Source of the DNA: Aurantiochytrium sp. KH105
Taxonomy: Eukaryota; Sar; Bigyra; Thraustochytrida; Thraustochytriidae
NCBI GenBank assembly: GCA_003116975.1
Contig: BGKB01000001.1
Coordinates: 310,001 to 374,000, forward strand
Direction of reading: 5' to 3'
DNA: 64,000 nt
Below, one piece after another: positions 48,158 to 58,003 of this stretch; the first letter of the stretch is position 1; each line of letters opens with the position of its first letter. Position numbers and translations under genes: made by a program. Below the pieces are notes generated by a model that did not search any database, was not told the DNA's origin, and saw only the letters and a list, made by a program, of their open reading frames with translations.

Positions 48158-50602
48158 ATGGCGGAGCAGCTTGGCGTGGCCGGCGACGGCGGCGACGACG
48201 ACCTCGCGGAGACGGCGGCGGCGGCGGCGACGGGGGGAGACGCACAGACTGCACAGCGACGGGGAACGATCGGCGCGCAAGATGCGGAGGCCGTCCCGCC
48301 AGCATCGCCGCTAACGTCGCAGGATGCCGAGCAGGTGATCTCGCTCGAGCTCATCGACGATACCCGTCTTGGAGCCACAGTGAAATCCTTTCAGCACCCG
48401 GACCTGCCCAAGGAGCCTGGGAAGAACGAAGAAGAGGGGTCCGACGCGAATGAAGCCGTCGACGCCTTCATTGTCGTAGTGACAGCAGTAACCGAAGGTA
48501 ATTTGGCCCATGAGCGAGGCCTGCGAAGATATGACCAGCTTGTCCAAATCGGCGAGACGCCGATCGAAGCGTGCGCAGACTATCGCAACGTGCTGCAGCG
48601 ACTCCGCGTGGAGCGGCCGCTACGCCTGAAGTTTGTGCGCAAGCCGGGACCACCACCGGAGCTAAGGCGATTTAGATCTCGAACACAGTCTAGTTCTGCA
48701 TCGCAGTCGCAGCCTCCTGCGTCGGGCAACAACTATGTGGTCGTGCCGAGGACTCGACAAGAGCAGATCTTGGACATGCACGTGGAAGCTCTCGTGTCGG
48801 GGTCGATTGAAGAGATCCGCGAGGTCTCCTTTCATGGGCTTGCAGAGCGGTATCGTCCAGTGTATTGGCGCATCTTGCTGGGCCTGCTTTCGCCGGATAA
48901 AGGGAGCTGGCACGAAACCTTGCAACGCAAGCGGACCTTGTACAATGAGTACAGGCGAGAGTTTGGGCGCATTGGCCGTGCGGAGGCGTCGCCATCACAG
49001 GCAGACGTCGAGCAGGTATCTACGCGACCTTCACGTCTCAAAGGTCAGGGATGGTGGGAGCAAGACTTTCCCTCTCCGCCGCCCCAACAACAGCAGCATC
49101 AGAAACAGTCGCGGCAATCGCTTGTGTCGGAGTCAACAATTCAGGAATCCGTGGGCAGCGTCTTTAACGACGACCTCGATGATGACCCTGACGACGACGA
49201 CGACCACCACCACCACCACCATGGTGTTGACAATAATGTTGTGGAGAACAATAGTAACGATGATGGTGACGAGGGCGGAAAAGTCACTTGTGGCGCAATG
49301 GATAGATTGGAGTTGAACGACAAGGGTGATGTTGCCAAGAAATCTCTGGTCGTGAATAACGAGGCGGCGGGCAAGGATATGGAAGCAGGACCTAGGTCTC
49401 TGGAGCCACGAGAGACGAGTAGCGTCCCGAAAGTATCAGATGTGAACACTGACCTTGGCAGGAGTGGCGACGCTAGTTCTGCGTCGCCACAAGAAGAAAA
49501 TTTACGAACGACAAGTCTCGTCGAGCAGCAAGCTGTCGAGCTAGAAAGCCCCTTGTCAATCGCTGGTAACTTTGGGGATGGCGCGAAGGAAACACGTCAG
49601 GGTGCCAGCGATGATGACGAGGATGATCCCTTATCCTCGGTTTTGACGGCAAGGCCAAACGAGCGCGGAATGTCAGTGTCGTCGTCGTTATCGTCGTTGG
49701 CGGCGGGAACGGCGGGAACGGCGAGGGGAGAAAGAAGATCAAGCGCGAGGTCAAACACTTCAGAAGACGAGGAGGATGAGGAGTTGCGCGAGACAATCTG
49801 GAAGGACGTGCAGCGCACGCATCCAGGCTTTCACTTTTTCGCAGAAGCGCGGTGCGAGGTGATGGAGCGCATTTTGTACATTTACGCCAAGCTCAACCCT
49901 GCCATCCGTTATGTGCAGGGCATGAACGAGTTACTGGCACCCATCCTCTTTGCGTTTGGATCTCCATCGCTTGACCACTGCGAGGAGGACGCGCGAGGTC
50001 GACGCGAAGTGGACCTTGGTGCTTTTGCCCTCGAGGAAAACTACGAGGCGGACGCCTTTTTCTGTCTGTGTACGGTGATGGGAGAGATGCGCGACCTGTA
50101 TATGCAAGGCATGGACGTGGACGCGGGCGGAATTCGCGGTCGAGGTCAGCAACTCATGGCGCGCGTGCGACGCGTAGACCCTGCCGTTGCGGACCATTTG
50201 GACAAGTTGGAGATGAATCCGCAGTTTTTCGCACTGCGCTGGATCACAACGCTGCTTTCGCGGGAGCTCCCGCTTCCGGACACGGTGCGGTTGTGGGACA
50301 GCCTTTTTGCGGACGCAAAGCGTTTCGACTTTTTGCTGGATTGCTGCTGCGCCATGATTTATCTTCAGCGCGTCGAGCTTCTGCGCAGCGACTTTGCAGG
50401 CGCGCTGCAGATATTACAAAAGTACCCGATGACGGACGTGGATGAGATTCTCGAGGTGGCCGCCAGCATTCAGGCCGACCAACTTCGCGTGGACGCTCGC
50501 CCTCAGAACACCCTGGTCTCGGCCATGGCTGCAGCCGTGCCGAGCGTTTCGGCGGGCTTGTGGAGCTTGCGGCGCTCTCTCAAGGCGGCCATGCTTGACT
50601 AG
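48158..50602 (+). CDS. PDZ plus TBC (Rab-GAP) protein, TBC1D13-like, split TBC domain
   Basis: 814 residues, no intron. Residues about 60-165 are PDZ-like: ISLELIDDTRLGATVKS, AHERGLRRYDQLVQIGETPIE and a closing VLQRLRVERPLRLKFV. The TBC domain starts at about 200 (VSFHGLAERYRPVYWRILLGLL, then WHETLQRKRTLYNEYRREF). It is interrupted by about 270 low-complexity residues rich in Ser, Asp, Gln and His, and resumes at about 543. The dual-finger residues are both present: ETIWKDVQRTHP supplies the Arg finger and IRYVQGMNELL the Gln finger. The later sequence (FALRWITTLLSRELPLPDTVRLWDSLF) completes the fold. Its style is closest to TBC1D13, a GAP for Rab35. It should inactivate a Rab in membrane traffic; the PDZ partner is unknown. 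Confidence 0.9.
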   Translation: MAEQLGVAGDGGDDDLAETAAAAATGGDAQTAQRRGTIGAQDAEAVPPASPLTSQDAEQVISLELIDDTRLGATVKSFQHPDLPKEPGKNEEEGSDANEAVDAFIVVVTAVTEGNLAHERGLRRYDQLVQIGETPIEACADYRNVLQRLRVERPLRLKFVRKPGPPPELRRFRSRTQSSSASQSQPPASGNNYVVVPRTRQEQILDMHVEALVSGSIEEIREVSFHGLAERYRPVYWRILLGLLSPDKGSWHETLQRKRTLYNEYRREFGRIGRAEASPSQADVEQVSTRPSRLKGQGWWEQDFPSPPPQQQQHQKQSRQSLVSESTIQESVGSVFNDDLDDDPDDDDDHHHHHHGVDNNVVENNSNDDGDEGGKVTCGAMDRLELNDKGDVAKKSLVVNNEAAGKDMEAGPRSLEPRETSSVPKVSDVNTDLGRSGDASSASPQEENLRTTSLVEQQAVELESPLSIAGNFGDGAKETRQGASDDDEDDPLSSVLTARPNERGMSVSSSLSSLAAGTAGTARGERRSSARSNTSEDEEDEELRETIWKDVQRTHPGFHFFAEARCEVMERILYIYAKLNPAIRYVQGMNELLAPILFAFGSPSLDHCEEDARGRREVDLGAFALEENYEADAFFCLCTVMGEMRDLYMQGMDVDAGGIRGRGQQLMARVRRVDPAVADHLDKLEMNPQFFALRWITTLLSRELPLPDTVRLWDSLFADAKRFDFLLDCCCAMIYLQRVELLRSDFAGALQILQKYPMTDVDEILEVAASIQADQLRVDARPQNTLVSAMAAAVPSVSAGLWSLRRSLKAAMLD

Positions 50603-51635
50603 CTTGGATTAGATGCAACGCTATCGTTGGAAAACTTTTCTTTTCATCTTCTTGCCATGCTTTTGCTCTTTGAGCAAGTGAGTGAGTGAGATCCTGCACG
50701 CAGGTTCTGCGATTCGGTTGGGTCTTTCTGGCTCAGCTGTGTCATAGTGAAAGGAAACTCTTGCAACGCAACCGCGCAGAGGCCGAGACCGGCCGCCGAC
50801 TGCGACCCACCGGCCAGCCATTGAGTCAGTCAGTAGTCAGTCAGCCTGGCAGTAATGCGACCCGACTCGTTCAGCCTACCAGGCAGGCAGCCAGCCAGGC
50901 CCCAACGGGACGAATTGCGTTCGTTTGCCTCGCGTCGCGTCGCGTCGCGTCGCGTCGCGTCGCGCTGCGCTGCTGCTGCTGTGCATTTATTCCCCTCGGC
51001 CGGGAAGCTGCTGGTGCTCTAAAGGAGGAGGCCTTGGCGCCGTCGCTCGGGGAGGGGGCACGCTGCGAGTCGGCGGGACTCGCAGAGAGCCCCCCTCCCT
51101 CGCCGGCTTTGGCGGGAGAAAGCTGCACCGGCAGGCCACGCAAAGACAGACGGGCAAGCACTGTAGGTAAACGAAGACCACCCGAAGGCAGGATTTGTGC
51201 AACGATGGGGAATGATCATCACCGTTGGCAGCAGCCAGCTGCAGCAAGCGGTGCAGGCAGGAGGACGGTCGATGGTTGTGCGGATTGATTGCACCGCAGC
51301 GGGCAGAAAAAGAGGCGGCCGGAGGCGACGCGGCGGACCGCGAAGTTTGTTCTTGGAGCATGGTTTTCGATGGTGGCTGGTCGTGTTGGCAGCAGCAATG
51401 AACGTCCTGCGCGCGAAGGAGTGAAGATACTTGCGCGTTGCGGACTTTTCCGTCCGCCGTAGCTGCTCCTGCCTGCCGCTGCTGCCTGCCGCTTTTCCGC
51501 GCTGCATTCGCGGTCTTGCGGAGGGTGACCCAGGCACTAGCTGCTGCTGCTGCCCCTTCTTCTATCTATCCTGTTCTATGCAAATAAAGAGCTCGCTCAA
51601 GCACAAGCACGCACGAGCACCCAGAAGCGGCGAGC
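50603..51635. other. Intergenic region left of the transposon relic
   Basis: 3' flank of the TBC gene, then AGTC/CCAG-type short repeats, a (GTCGC)n run at 50930-50964 and moderately GC-rich sequence with no recognised gene. Confidence 0.4.
50930..50964. repeat. (GTCGC)n tandem repeat
   Basis: About seven perfect five-base units. Confidence 0.9.
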
Positions 51636-51637
51636 TG

Positions 51638-51665
51638 ACAGTCAACGAGACCATAAATCGGTAAT
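51638..51665. repeat. Transposon terminal inverted repeat, left
   Basis: Exact reverse complement of 52578-52605 over 28 bases. Confidence 0.95.
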
Positions 51666-51803
51666 TATAAAGGCAATGGACGGAGCTGCACAGGGCCGGG
51701 GGAAGGGGCGTTGTTGGCGGGCCTCTGTGCTGATAGTCGAGCCCAACTCGTATTTGGATAATAGTTGATTGTAACCATTCTTATTGTTTTTACTATATAA
51801 CCT

Positions 51804-52529
51804 CTAGGGTCGACCATCTGAAATTGTTAGGACAGCTTCGAGCTGCTTTTCGAGTTCATCAACGTCGTATTCTTCTTCAAAAAGGTCATCATCATCACCA
51901 CTATCATCGCTGTCAGTTTCAACACCATCTTCAATCGAGGATTCACTACGAAACTCCTCTATGACACGATCACGTGAGACGATAATCCGCTTCACCAAGT
52001 CTCGACCAGAGGGTTGCTCGAGTTTGATGAACTCGGCATCGAGTCTCTGCTTCACATCTTGGAGAGTGGTGTCCTTCGTGTATTGCCTTGCAATATTTCC
52101 TTTCACGTAAGCCCAAATCAGTTCGATGGGCTGCAGATCCGAGTAGTGAGGTGGTGTGAAGAGGACGCGATGCCCTGCCCTCTGTGCTGCCTCGATCACT
52201 TCCGGCAGCACCTTCTCCTTGATCCAGTTCTTCAGCAGAACTTTCAGCTGCGCAACTGTGCTCGTTGCGTCGTGCGGTATCTGATATTGATAGAGCGCTG
52301 CAATAACCTCCCGTTTCTTTAGCTTCGCGACGTCGGGTGCGGTTGGCGGCAGCGTCTTGTGGTAGCTCGCATTGTCCATTATGATCAGGGACGGCTCATG
52401 AAGGTTAGGTAGGAGCTGCGTCCGCCACCACAATGCAAAATTAGTCCCGTTGAAGTTCTTGTGGTAGTCTCCTTTGCTCGCGTCAGCTGCTTGCGGACAA
52501 AACGTCCAAACAGAGCCTGGCACGNCATC
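51804..52529 (-). pseudogene. Transposase fragment, DDE superfamily, N-terminally truncated
   Basis: About 240 codons are open, from just after an in-frame TAA at 52532-52530 to the stop at 51804. There is no in-frame ATG near the beginning, and the second codon contains the ambiguous base at 52525. The fragment keeps LIIMDNASYHK (second catalytic Asp) and LFTPPHYSDLQPIELIWAYVKG (the Glu of the PIE motif), which are Tc1/mariner-IS630 landmarks. The Asp and Glu are separated by 83 residues, not about 34, because of a helical insert (KLKKREVIAALYQYQIP, then AQLKVLLKNW) that resembles a SAP-like module. The tail is acidic. The first catalytic Asp and the helix-turn-helix domain are absent, so it should be inactive. 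Confidence 0.85.
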
Positions 52530-52577
52530 TTAAAAAGCGCCGCTTCTCGCGTGGACGGAAAGAAAAATTAGAGGCTT

Positions 52578-52605
52578 ATTACCGATTTATGGTCTCGTTG
52601 ACTGT
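52578..52605. repeat. Transposon terminal inverted repeat, right
   Basis: Exact reverse complement of 51638-51665. The transposase fragment begins only about 50 bp inside this end, so most of the 5' half of the gene has been lost. Confidence 0.95.
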
Positions 52606-52607
52606 GA

Positions 52608-55227
52608 GCCCAGTCCGCCCGACGAAAAGCGCTCCGCGCGCTCCGCGCGCACTCGCTCACGGCGAGCGGCCTCCTCCCGCCCTGCTGCAGCTCCGCGACG
52701 CGTGTCGCACATCTGGCCCAAAGGCCACGCCGCTGCTGCAGCTGGCTGGCTGCTGCCACAACCGAGTCCAAGACCAGCCAAGATAGTTAGTAACCCGGCC
52801 CAGGCCCAAGCGCGAGACCAAGCGCGAGACCGAGCTCGAGACCGAGACCAGCACCGAGACCGAGACCGCGATCGACTCGAGGCGAAGCGGGGCGGGCGGG
52901 GCGGGGCGAGGCGAGGCGGAGGCCCCGTCGCCTTCAGGAGGACGGCAGTGGCGGCTTTTCGCAGCGAAGTCGGGCGCTCTTCTTCCCGGATTGCAGCGTC
53001 ACTGACGGGCGGTGTCTAGCCTTCTGCAGCTGCTAGTATGAAATGGACGGGAGGGGCACAGGCAGGAAAGAAAACAAGAAACAAGGAAAGAAAGGAAGGA
53101 AATGGAAAGAAAGGAGAAGCCACGCAAAGCAAGGCGCACACGCGCTGCCTTGCCCTGCCTGCCCTGCGATGCGCCGTGCCGCGCGCATCGTACGCCCGCG
53201 GGCGCGAGGCGAGGCGAGGCGACGCGACGCGACGCGACGCGTGAGTGTGTGTGTCTGCGTGGCGGCGCGGCGCGGCGCGGCGGGAAGGAGCAGCTGCAGC
53301 TGCAGCGGCAGCGGTGCAGCACAGCGCGCAGGGCTCGCTTCCGGGTGCGGCTCCGCCGCGTCGAGGCCGACATCTTCCCGGGCGCGTAACGCAAAGCGAG
53401 CACGATGATTGATACCTTCTCCGCCTGGCTGACGCGAGCAGCAGCGCATGGCGCAGCAGCGCGGGCGCGAGCGCGAGCGCGAGCGCGCCGTGGTCGCCGC
53501 CGCGGTTTTTGAAAAAATTCAAGCCGGGTCGCCCGTCTCCGCGGCGAGAGGCGAGGCGAGGCCGGGCGGGGCGCGACGTGCACGAGCGCGATCGTACGCC
53601 CGCGCGCCTGCACGGTCAGTCGCCCCGGCCAGTGCAGCGCCTCGCCTCGCAGCCGCGCCGCGCATAGGTTGAGTATGTGGCGGGCGCCGCGGCGCTGTAA
53701 AGCGCGTGCAGCGCTTTCCACGGCGCGCAAGCCCTGCTTGCGGCACTTGCTGCCACGCGCCGGCACTGGTCTATCCGCGGCCGCAAGTCGGGAATGCGCC
53801 GGCCCAAGTGGAGAATCCCGCCGCCCCGCGCCGCAAGTGCCGCAAACCCGGCCGCAAGTGCCGCAAACCCGGCCGTAAGTGCCGCAAACCGCCCCCGCGC
53901 CGAGGCTCCCGGACCTCGGCCGCCGCGCACAGCGGGCCAGCGCTTACCTCACCTTACCTTCCCTGCCGCTGCGTGAGCTGCTGCTGCATGCCGGCGGCTC
54001 GCCTGGCAACGTGTGAGGCGCGGGAAGTAAGTAGCCCAAGGCCTCGGTTTCCACTCCTGAAAAGTCAACAACCGGCGCGGGCGAGGAGGAGCCGAGTGGG
54101 AGGGCCAAAATGGGTTGCGGAGGCGCGGCCGAGAGAGAGCGGCGCAGGCGCCGAGAGAGAGGGGGAAGGAGAGGGAACGACGCAGGCAGGAAGTGAGACG
54201 AGGAGGGAAGGAACGCAAGGCGGAGGGCGCAGCGAGGCGGGGCTGGCGGAGGAGGGAGGGAGGAAGGAGGGAAGGAAGGAAGAATAACATGAATAACAGA
54301 GGCGACACAAGACGAGGAAAGGAGAGAGCGAGGCGGCGGCGACAAACCGCCTTCGCAGCGCACGCAGCGCGGGCAGCGCGGCAGCGAGCGGAGCGGAGAA
54401 GGCGAGCGGAGCGGAGAAGGCGGGCGGAGCGGAGAAGGCGGGCGCAGGAGGCGCAGAGGAGGAGGGCGCGCGGCGCGCGACGATTCTGGCAGCGCAGCGA
54501 AAAACACCGGCCGGCGGGATTCAAATCAAAGACGCGCAGCGCAAACCTATCTGTCGATTGTGCGCGGCAGGCAGGCAGGCAGGCAGGTGGCGCGGGAGAA
54601 AGCGAAGGGAGCCGTGGTCGCAGGCGAAGCGAGCTCTCGCCCCGAGCCAAAGGCAAAGCAAAGAAAAGCAAGGCGAGCTTTGGTCCTCGTCGCCGCCAGC
54701 CCGTTCTTGAGAGCATTCATCCCTCTCCATCGGCCATCAATCAAGGCCAAGCCACAAACAAACTACGTGGAGCCGAGCGGCTCCTCCCTCCCTATCTCCA
54801 TCCCAAGGCAAGTCGAGGCCACATAGCTGGCTGACCGTCCATCTCGCGCAGACAGCGCCCTCCAAAGCCGAGCCCTGGGCAGGCGGAGCCCAAGCAAGCA
54901 AGCAAGCAAGCAAGCTCGCGGCGGCGAGGCGCGCGTGGATTCAGAAGGGCGGCTCGATCTCCCCCTCTTTTCTTTTCTTTTCTTTTCTTTCTTTCTTTTC
55001 GCAGGCTTTTCGCCCGTTCTTTCGTTCCTTCCTCCGTTCTCCCGTTCTTCGCTTCCCGCCTTCTTTCCCGGACGCGGTCGGGGGGGCAGCCCGGGACTCG
55101 CGGCGCAGCGGCGCAGAGCAGGCGGAGCAAGCAGAGCAGAGCAAAGCAGAGCAGAGCAGCAAGCAGACAGACAGACAGACAGACAGACAGAGTCGAGGCG
55201 GCCGAGGACGAGGCGGCGCGCGAGAGC
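52608..55227. other. Intergenic region, GC-rich with GCAAGTGC cluster
   Basis: About 2.6 kb. It includes GCGAGACC/GACCGA runs at 52810-52880, GCGACGCGAC and CGGCGCGG runs near 53210-53285, the GCAAGTGC cluster at 53743-53882, GGAGCGGAGAAGGCG repeats near 54390-54445, an AAGC run near 54893-54914 and an AGAC run near 55157-55190 just before the next gene. No protein or RNA gene is recognised. Confidence 0.45.
53743..53882. repeat. Second GCAAGTGC cluster with 21-bp tandem units
   Basis: Exact GCAAGTGC/GCACTTGC words at 53743, 53833 and 53854, with near copies at 53783 and 53875. The last three are spaced exactly 21 bp as tandem CCGCAAGTGCCGCAAACCCGG-like units. The longer form CGCAAGT-x-GGGAATGCGCC echoes the copies at 33616-33655. 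Confidence 0.85.
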
Positions 55228-56700
55228 ATGAAGCGCGCGCGGCCGGGCGAGGGCGGCGAGGTGCGCGCGCGGCGGGCGCACGGCGCGGCCGGCGGCGCGG
55301 ACGCGGTGTCGGCGGCGGCGGCCGCGGCGGAGGCGGGCGCGCTCGCGGAGATGAGCGGCGGTGACGCGCCGCAGTGGACCAAGAGCGCGAGGGTGATCAG
55401 CCCGGAGCAGCTGCGGCGCCTGCAGCACCTGCACCTGGCGCAGAAGCACCTGCAGCGCGCGCAGAGCCCGCTGCGCAAAGTACGCAAGGCGCCCGAGCCC
55501 GCGCAGGAGCACAACAGCGTGCTGCTCGGACGCGACAAGGGCGCAGCGGGACCCAAGGCGCCCGTAAAGGCGCATAGGGAGGTCCGCCTCCGCACCGTCA
55601 GCAGGCAGCTGTGCGCGAGCAGAGACTATGACAAAGTGCTGCGCCTTTTCACCGCCGCTCTTCCACAGACTGCAAATGCCAATGCTGCAGCCTCATCGAG
55701 TGCAGCAGACCCCGAACGCGTCGACGCGCCCCGTGACCTCAAGAGGACTCCGTCCAGCGACGTGAACGTCATCAACCGCCAGCAACACCACCAGCAGCAG
55801 CAGCAGTACACTCCGATGCGCAAAGAAGCCCTGACGCCGAGACCCTTGCTCTACCCGAACAACCAGCACCATGTGCTGCAGCAGCAGCAGCAACTACAAA
55901 AGCAAAAGCAAAAGCTGGCAAAGCAACCTCAAGGCTACCAGCAAGAGGTCGCCCATGCCCTCCCCGAAGTCGGCAGCATCGCCGCCGCGGGAGGACCTGG
56001 GAGCACCCCCGGAAGCGCCAAGGTATTCCGAGAGACCCGTTGGCGAGCTGAACGACGGAAACTGCGAGCGTCCCTAAAACTCGCGGAACTGCACTTGCAG
56101 GAATTGTCTGCGGTGCGTCAGTGCACCGTGTGCCAAGCGTCCCTCGCACAAGAACAGGCGCACAAGGCTGCTCTCTCGTGCATGCGGGCCAAGCGTGACT
56201 TTCTCACTGTCAAGCTACGCAAGCTCGACAGGACCATCCACGCCCATGGTGCCGACGCCGCCGTGCGACCTGCGCCGGTGCACTACACGTTGCTGACCCC
56301 CCGCGAGAAAATCCAGCTCCAGCATCCTGCGTCCGGGTCGAATTCGGCAGCCTCTTCTTCTCCGTCGTCGTCATCGTCGTCGTCTGCTTCCTCCACCTGC
56401 GGCTCCGCTTCGGGGATCTCGGCAGCGGCGGGGGGAGCGCCAACTTCCTTCAACACCACGGTCTTTGCGACCCGCGCCGATGCTGGCGGGGCCCCAAGAA
56501 AAACCGAGGAGAAGCCCAACGGCCCGAACGTGCGCCTTGGATATGTGAACTACTTCCGGAGTCTCCGCAGTGAGGGCATGACTAACAAGTCATGCCCTGT
56601 CTGCACGAGTCGTCTGGATGACATGGGCGCCTTTCTTTCCACTCTCGACCGCCTCAGTTTTCTCGCGAACCAGCGGTTCTTTGATGAGTCTAGCGACTAA
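55228..56700 (+). CDS. Unknown Q-rich protein with two CxxC motifs
   Basis: 490 residues, no intron; the ATG at 55228 follows a repeat-rich leader. I do not recognise the family. Residues 1-60 are Ala/Arg/Gly-rich. Residues about 60-85 form a short helix (PEQLRRLQHLHLAQKHLQRAQ). Residues about 180-255 are Gln/His-rich. A conserved-looking helical part at about 268-340 includes TRWRAERRKLRASLKLAELH and the pair CTVC, then a long helix. A poly-Ser stretch follows, and a C-terminal part at about 435-490 has GYVNYFRSLRSEGM, then SCPVC and a helix FLSTLDRLSFLANQRFF. The two CxxC pairs flanking helices could together bind one zinc, like a split hook, but spacing of about 145 residues makes this tentative. 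No function is proposed. Confidence 0.7.
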   Translation: MKRARPGEGGEVRARRAHGAAGGADAVSAAAAAAEAGALAEMSGGDAPQWTKSARVISPEQLRRLQHLHLAQKHLQRAQSPLRKVRKAPEPAQEHNSVLLGRDKGAAGPKAPVKAHREVRLRTVSRQLCASRDYDKVLRLFTAALPQTANANAAASSSAADPERVDAPRDLKRTPSSDVNVINRQQHHQQQQQYTPMRKEALTPRPLLYPNNQHHVLQQQQQLQKQKQKLAKQPQGYQQEVAHALPEVGSIAAAGGPGSTPGSAKVFRETRWRAERRKLRASLKLAELHLQELSAVRQCTVCQASLAQEQAHKAALSCMRAKRDFLTVKLRKLDRTIHAHGADAAVRPAPVHYTLLTPREKIQLQHPASGSNSAASSSPSSSSSSSASSTCGSASGISAAAGGAPTSFNTTVFATRADAGGAPRKTEEKPNGPNVRLGYVNYFRSLRSEGMTNKSCPVCTSRLDDMGAFLSTLDRLSFLANQRFFDESSD

Positions 56701-56721
56701 TCGACCGAGAGCATAGCAAAC

Positions 56722-56748
56722 GTGAGAGAGAGAGAGAGAGAGAGAGAG
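56722..56748. repeat. (GA)n microsatellite
   Basis: About thirteen GA dinucleotides, 22 bp after the stop codon of the Q-rich protein gene. Confidence 0.95.
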
Positions 56749-57739
56749 TTTCAGGGAATTAGATTCCCTGGCCCCTGGCCCGCCTCAGCGTCCCTGTAGA
56801 GACATGAGCTGACATTAGTATTTCTTTTCTTCTTTTTTCCGCGGCAAGTAGCGCCGTGGAATTCAGCGGTCCGCGATCGCCCGATTACCTGTGACTGTCC
56901 AGCCTTGGCGGCGTTTGGACAAGGCAAACTCGAAGCGTCCGGCGTGCTGCATGCGCATGTATGTTCAAGAGAGCGAAAGATGATGGCTTCTAGTATACAA
57001 CGTCCCTCTTTCGCGAAAGCATCGCGCCCTCTTTTCGATCAATAATTTTACCCCCCCTCCCAAATACACTATCTTTATGAATTATTCGGCTGTAGATCAA
57101 ACCATCCTTGTTGTGGTGCGCTTCCGCGACCGCGTCACCCAGATAAGAGAGCAAGCACAAGCCCTCGAATGAATCGATGCACTTTTTTTCTATTGCCCCC
57201 ACATTGCGCGCTTCCGGCCCCACACCTGGTAGTTCGGACCGCGCAGTTGCAGCTTTCGCGCGAGTGCTCGTGCGGACTCCTCAAGAAACCGCGCACAAGA
57301 CACGCATGCCACGCGCCGCTCCACGAGCTGCAACTGACAGCAGTGCGGACGTGCGAGGGACAAAGCTGAGCGAGTGAGCGCATGCGCAGACACCGAGGTG
57401 AGCTGGCGAGTGCAGCGCGTCGACGCGCAGTCTGGGTGAGACTCTCATGACGAGGACGACGACATCGACGACGCGTAGGAGGAGGCGACTCCAAGGACCT
57501 GCGCCTGAGAGCGCCGATGCAGTGAAAGCCTTCAGCGGACCACTCGCAGGTGAAAAGGGCAGTCGCGAGTAACGCCGGTTATCTTGCCCTATAGGCGGGG
57601 GAAGCGGGCGGGTACAAGCATTATGAGCACCAGGCCTCAAGGTCTCCGGCCGGACCGCGCAGTTGCGTCTTGCGCGTCATCACTCTCTCGCTCTGTCTCC
57701 TTCGCTGACCACCACGCTTCAAAGGACAAAGGGCAGACC

Positions 57740-57771
<32 letters not shown>
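57740..57771. repeat. (CAGACG)n tandem repeat
   Basis: About five six-base units in the convergent gap. Confidence 0.9.
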
Positions 57772-57772
<1 letters not shown>

Positions 57773-58003
57773 CTACCAGTGCTTCCTCCGTGCCCGTGCC
57801 TCAGCGGCAAGTCACACCACGCCAACAACATTTCGCTTGCCTATTCTTGCCAACCGCGCCGGCAGCAGCTGTAGCTGCAGAGGCAAAGCTACCCAAGTGC
57901 AAGCAACGGCGACATCGAGCTTACATTACATCATGACAGCAAGTGGCCAAAGCTTCGACTTTCTTTACTTTCCATAAAGGGAAAAAAATTAGAGCTTTAT
58001 CGA

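Larger units (their letters stand above)
51636..52607. mobile_element. DDE (IS630/Tc1-mariner-like) DNA transposon, internally deleted
   Basis: The ends are perfect 28-bp inverted repeats, 51638-51665 and 52578-52605, beginning ACAGTCAACGAG. If the ends are taken as CAGTCAAC, they are flanked on both sides by TGA, a candidate 3-bp target duplication, included in the coordinates. The element is only about 970 bp and carries the C-terminal part of a transposase on the minus strand. Its N-terminal DNA-binding region and the first catalytic Asp are missing. Internal GC is clearly lower than the flanks, which fits a separate origin. It cannot move on its own; it could be mobilised by an intact relative elsewhere. 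Confidence 0.88.
56701..58003. other. Convergent intergenic region
   Basis: About 1.3 kb between stops. It holds a (GA)n run at 56722-56748, a small inverted repeat (GGGAAT near 56753 with ATTCCC near 56763), and a (CAGACG)n run at 57740-57771. Open frames are short and without content. No RNA gene was recognised. Confidence 0.4.

Noticed and set aside
51636-52607. PIF/Harbinger assignment suggested by a 3-bp flanking duplication
   Set aside because: The transposase motifs (MDNASYHK, PIELIW) are of the IS630/Tc1-mariner type, so the 3-bp repeat is reported only as a candidate.
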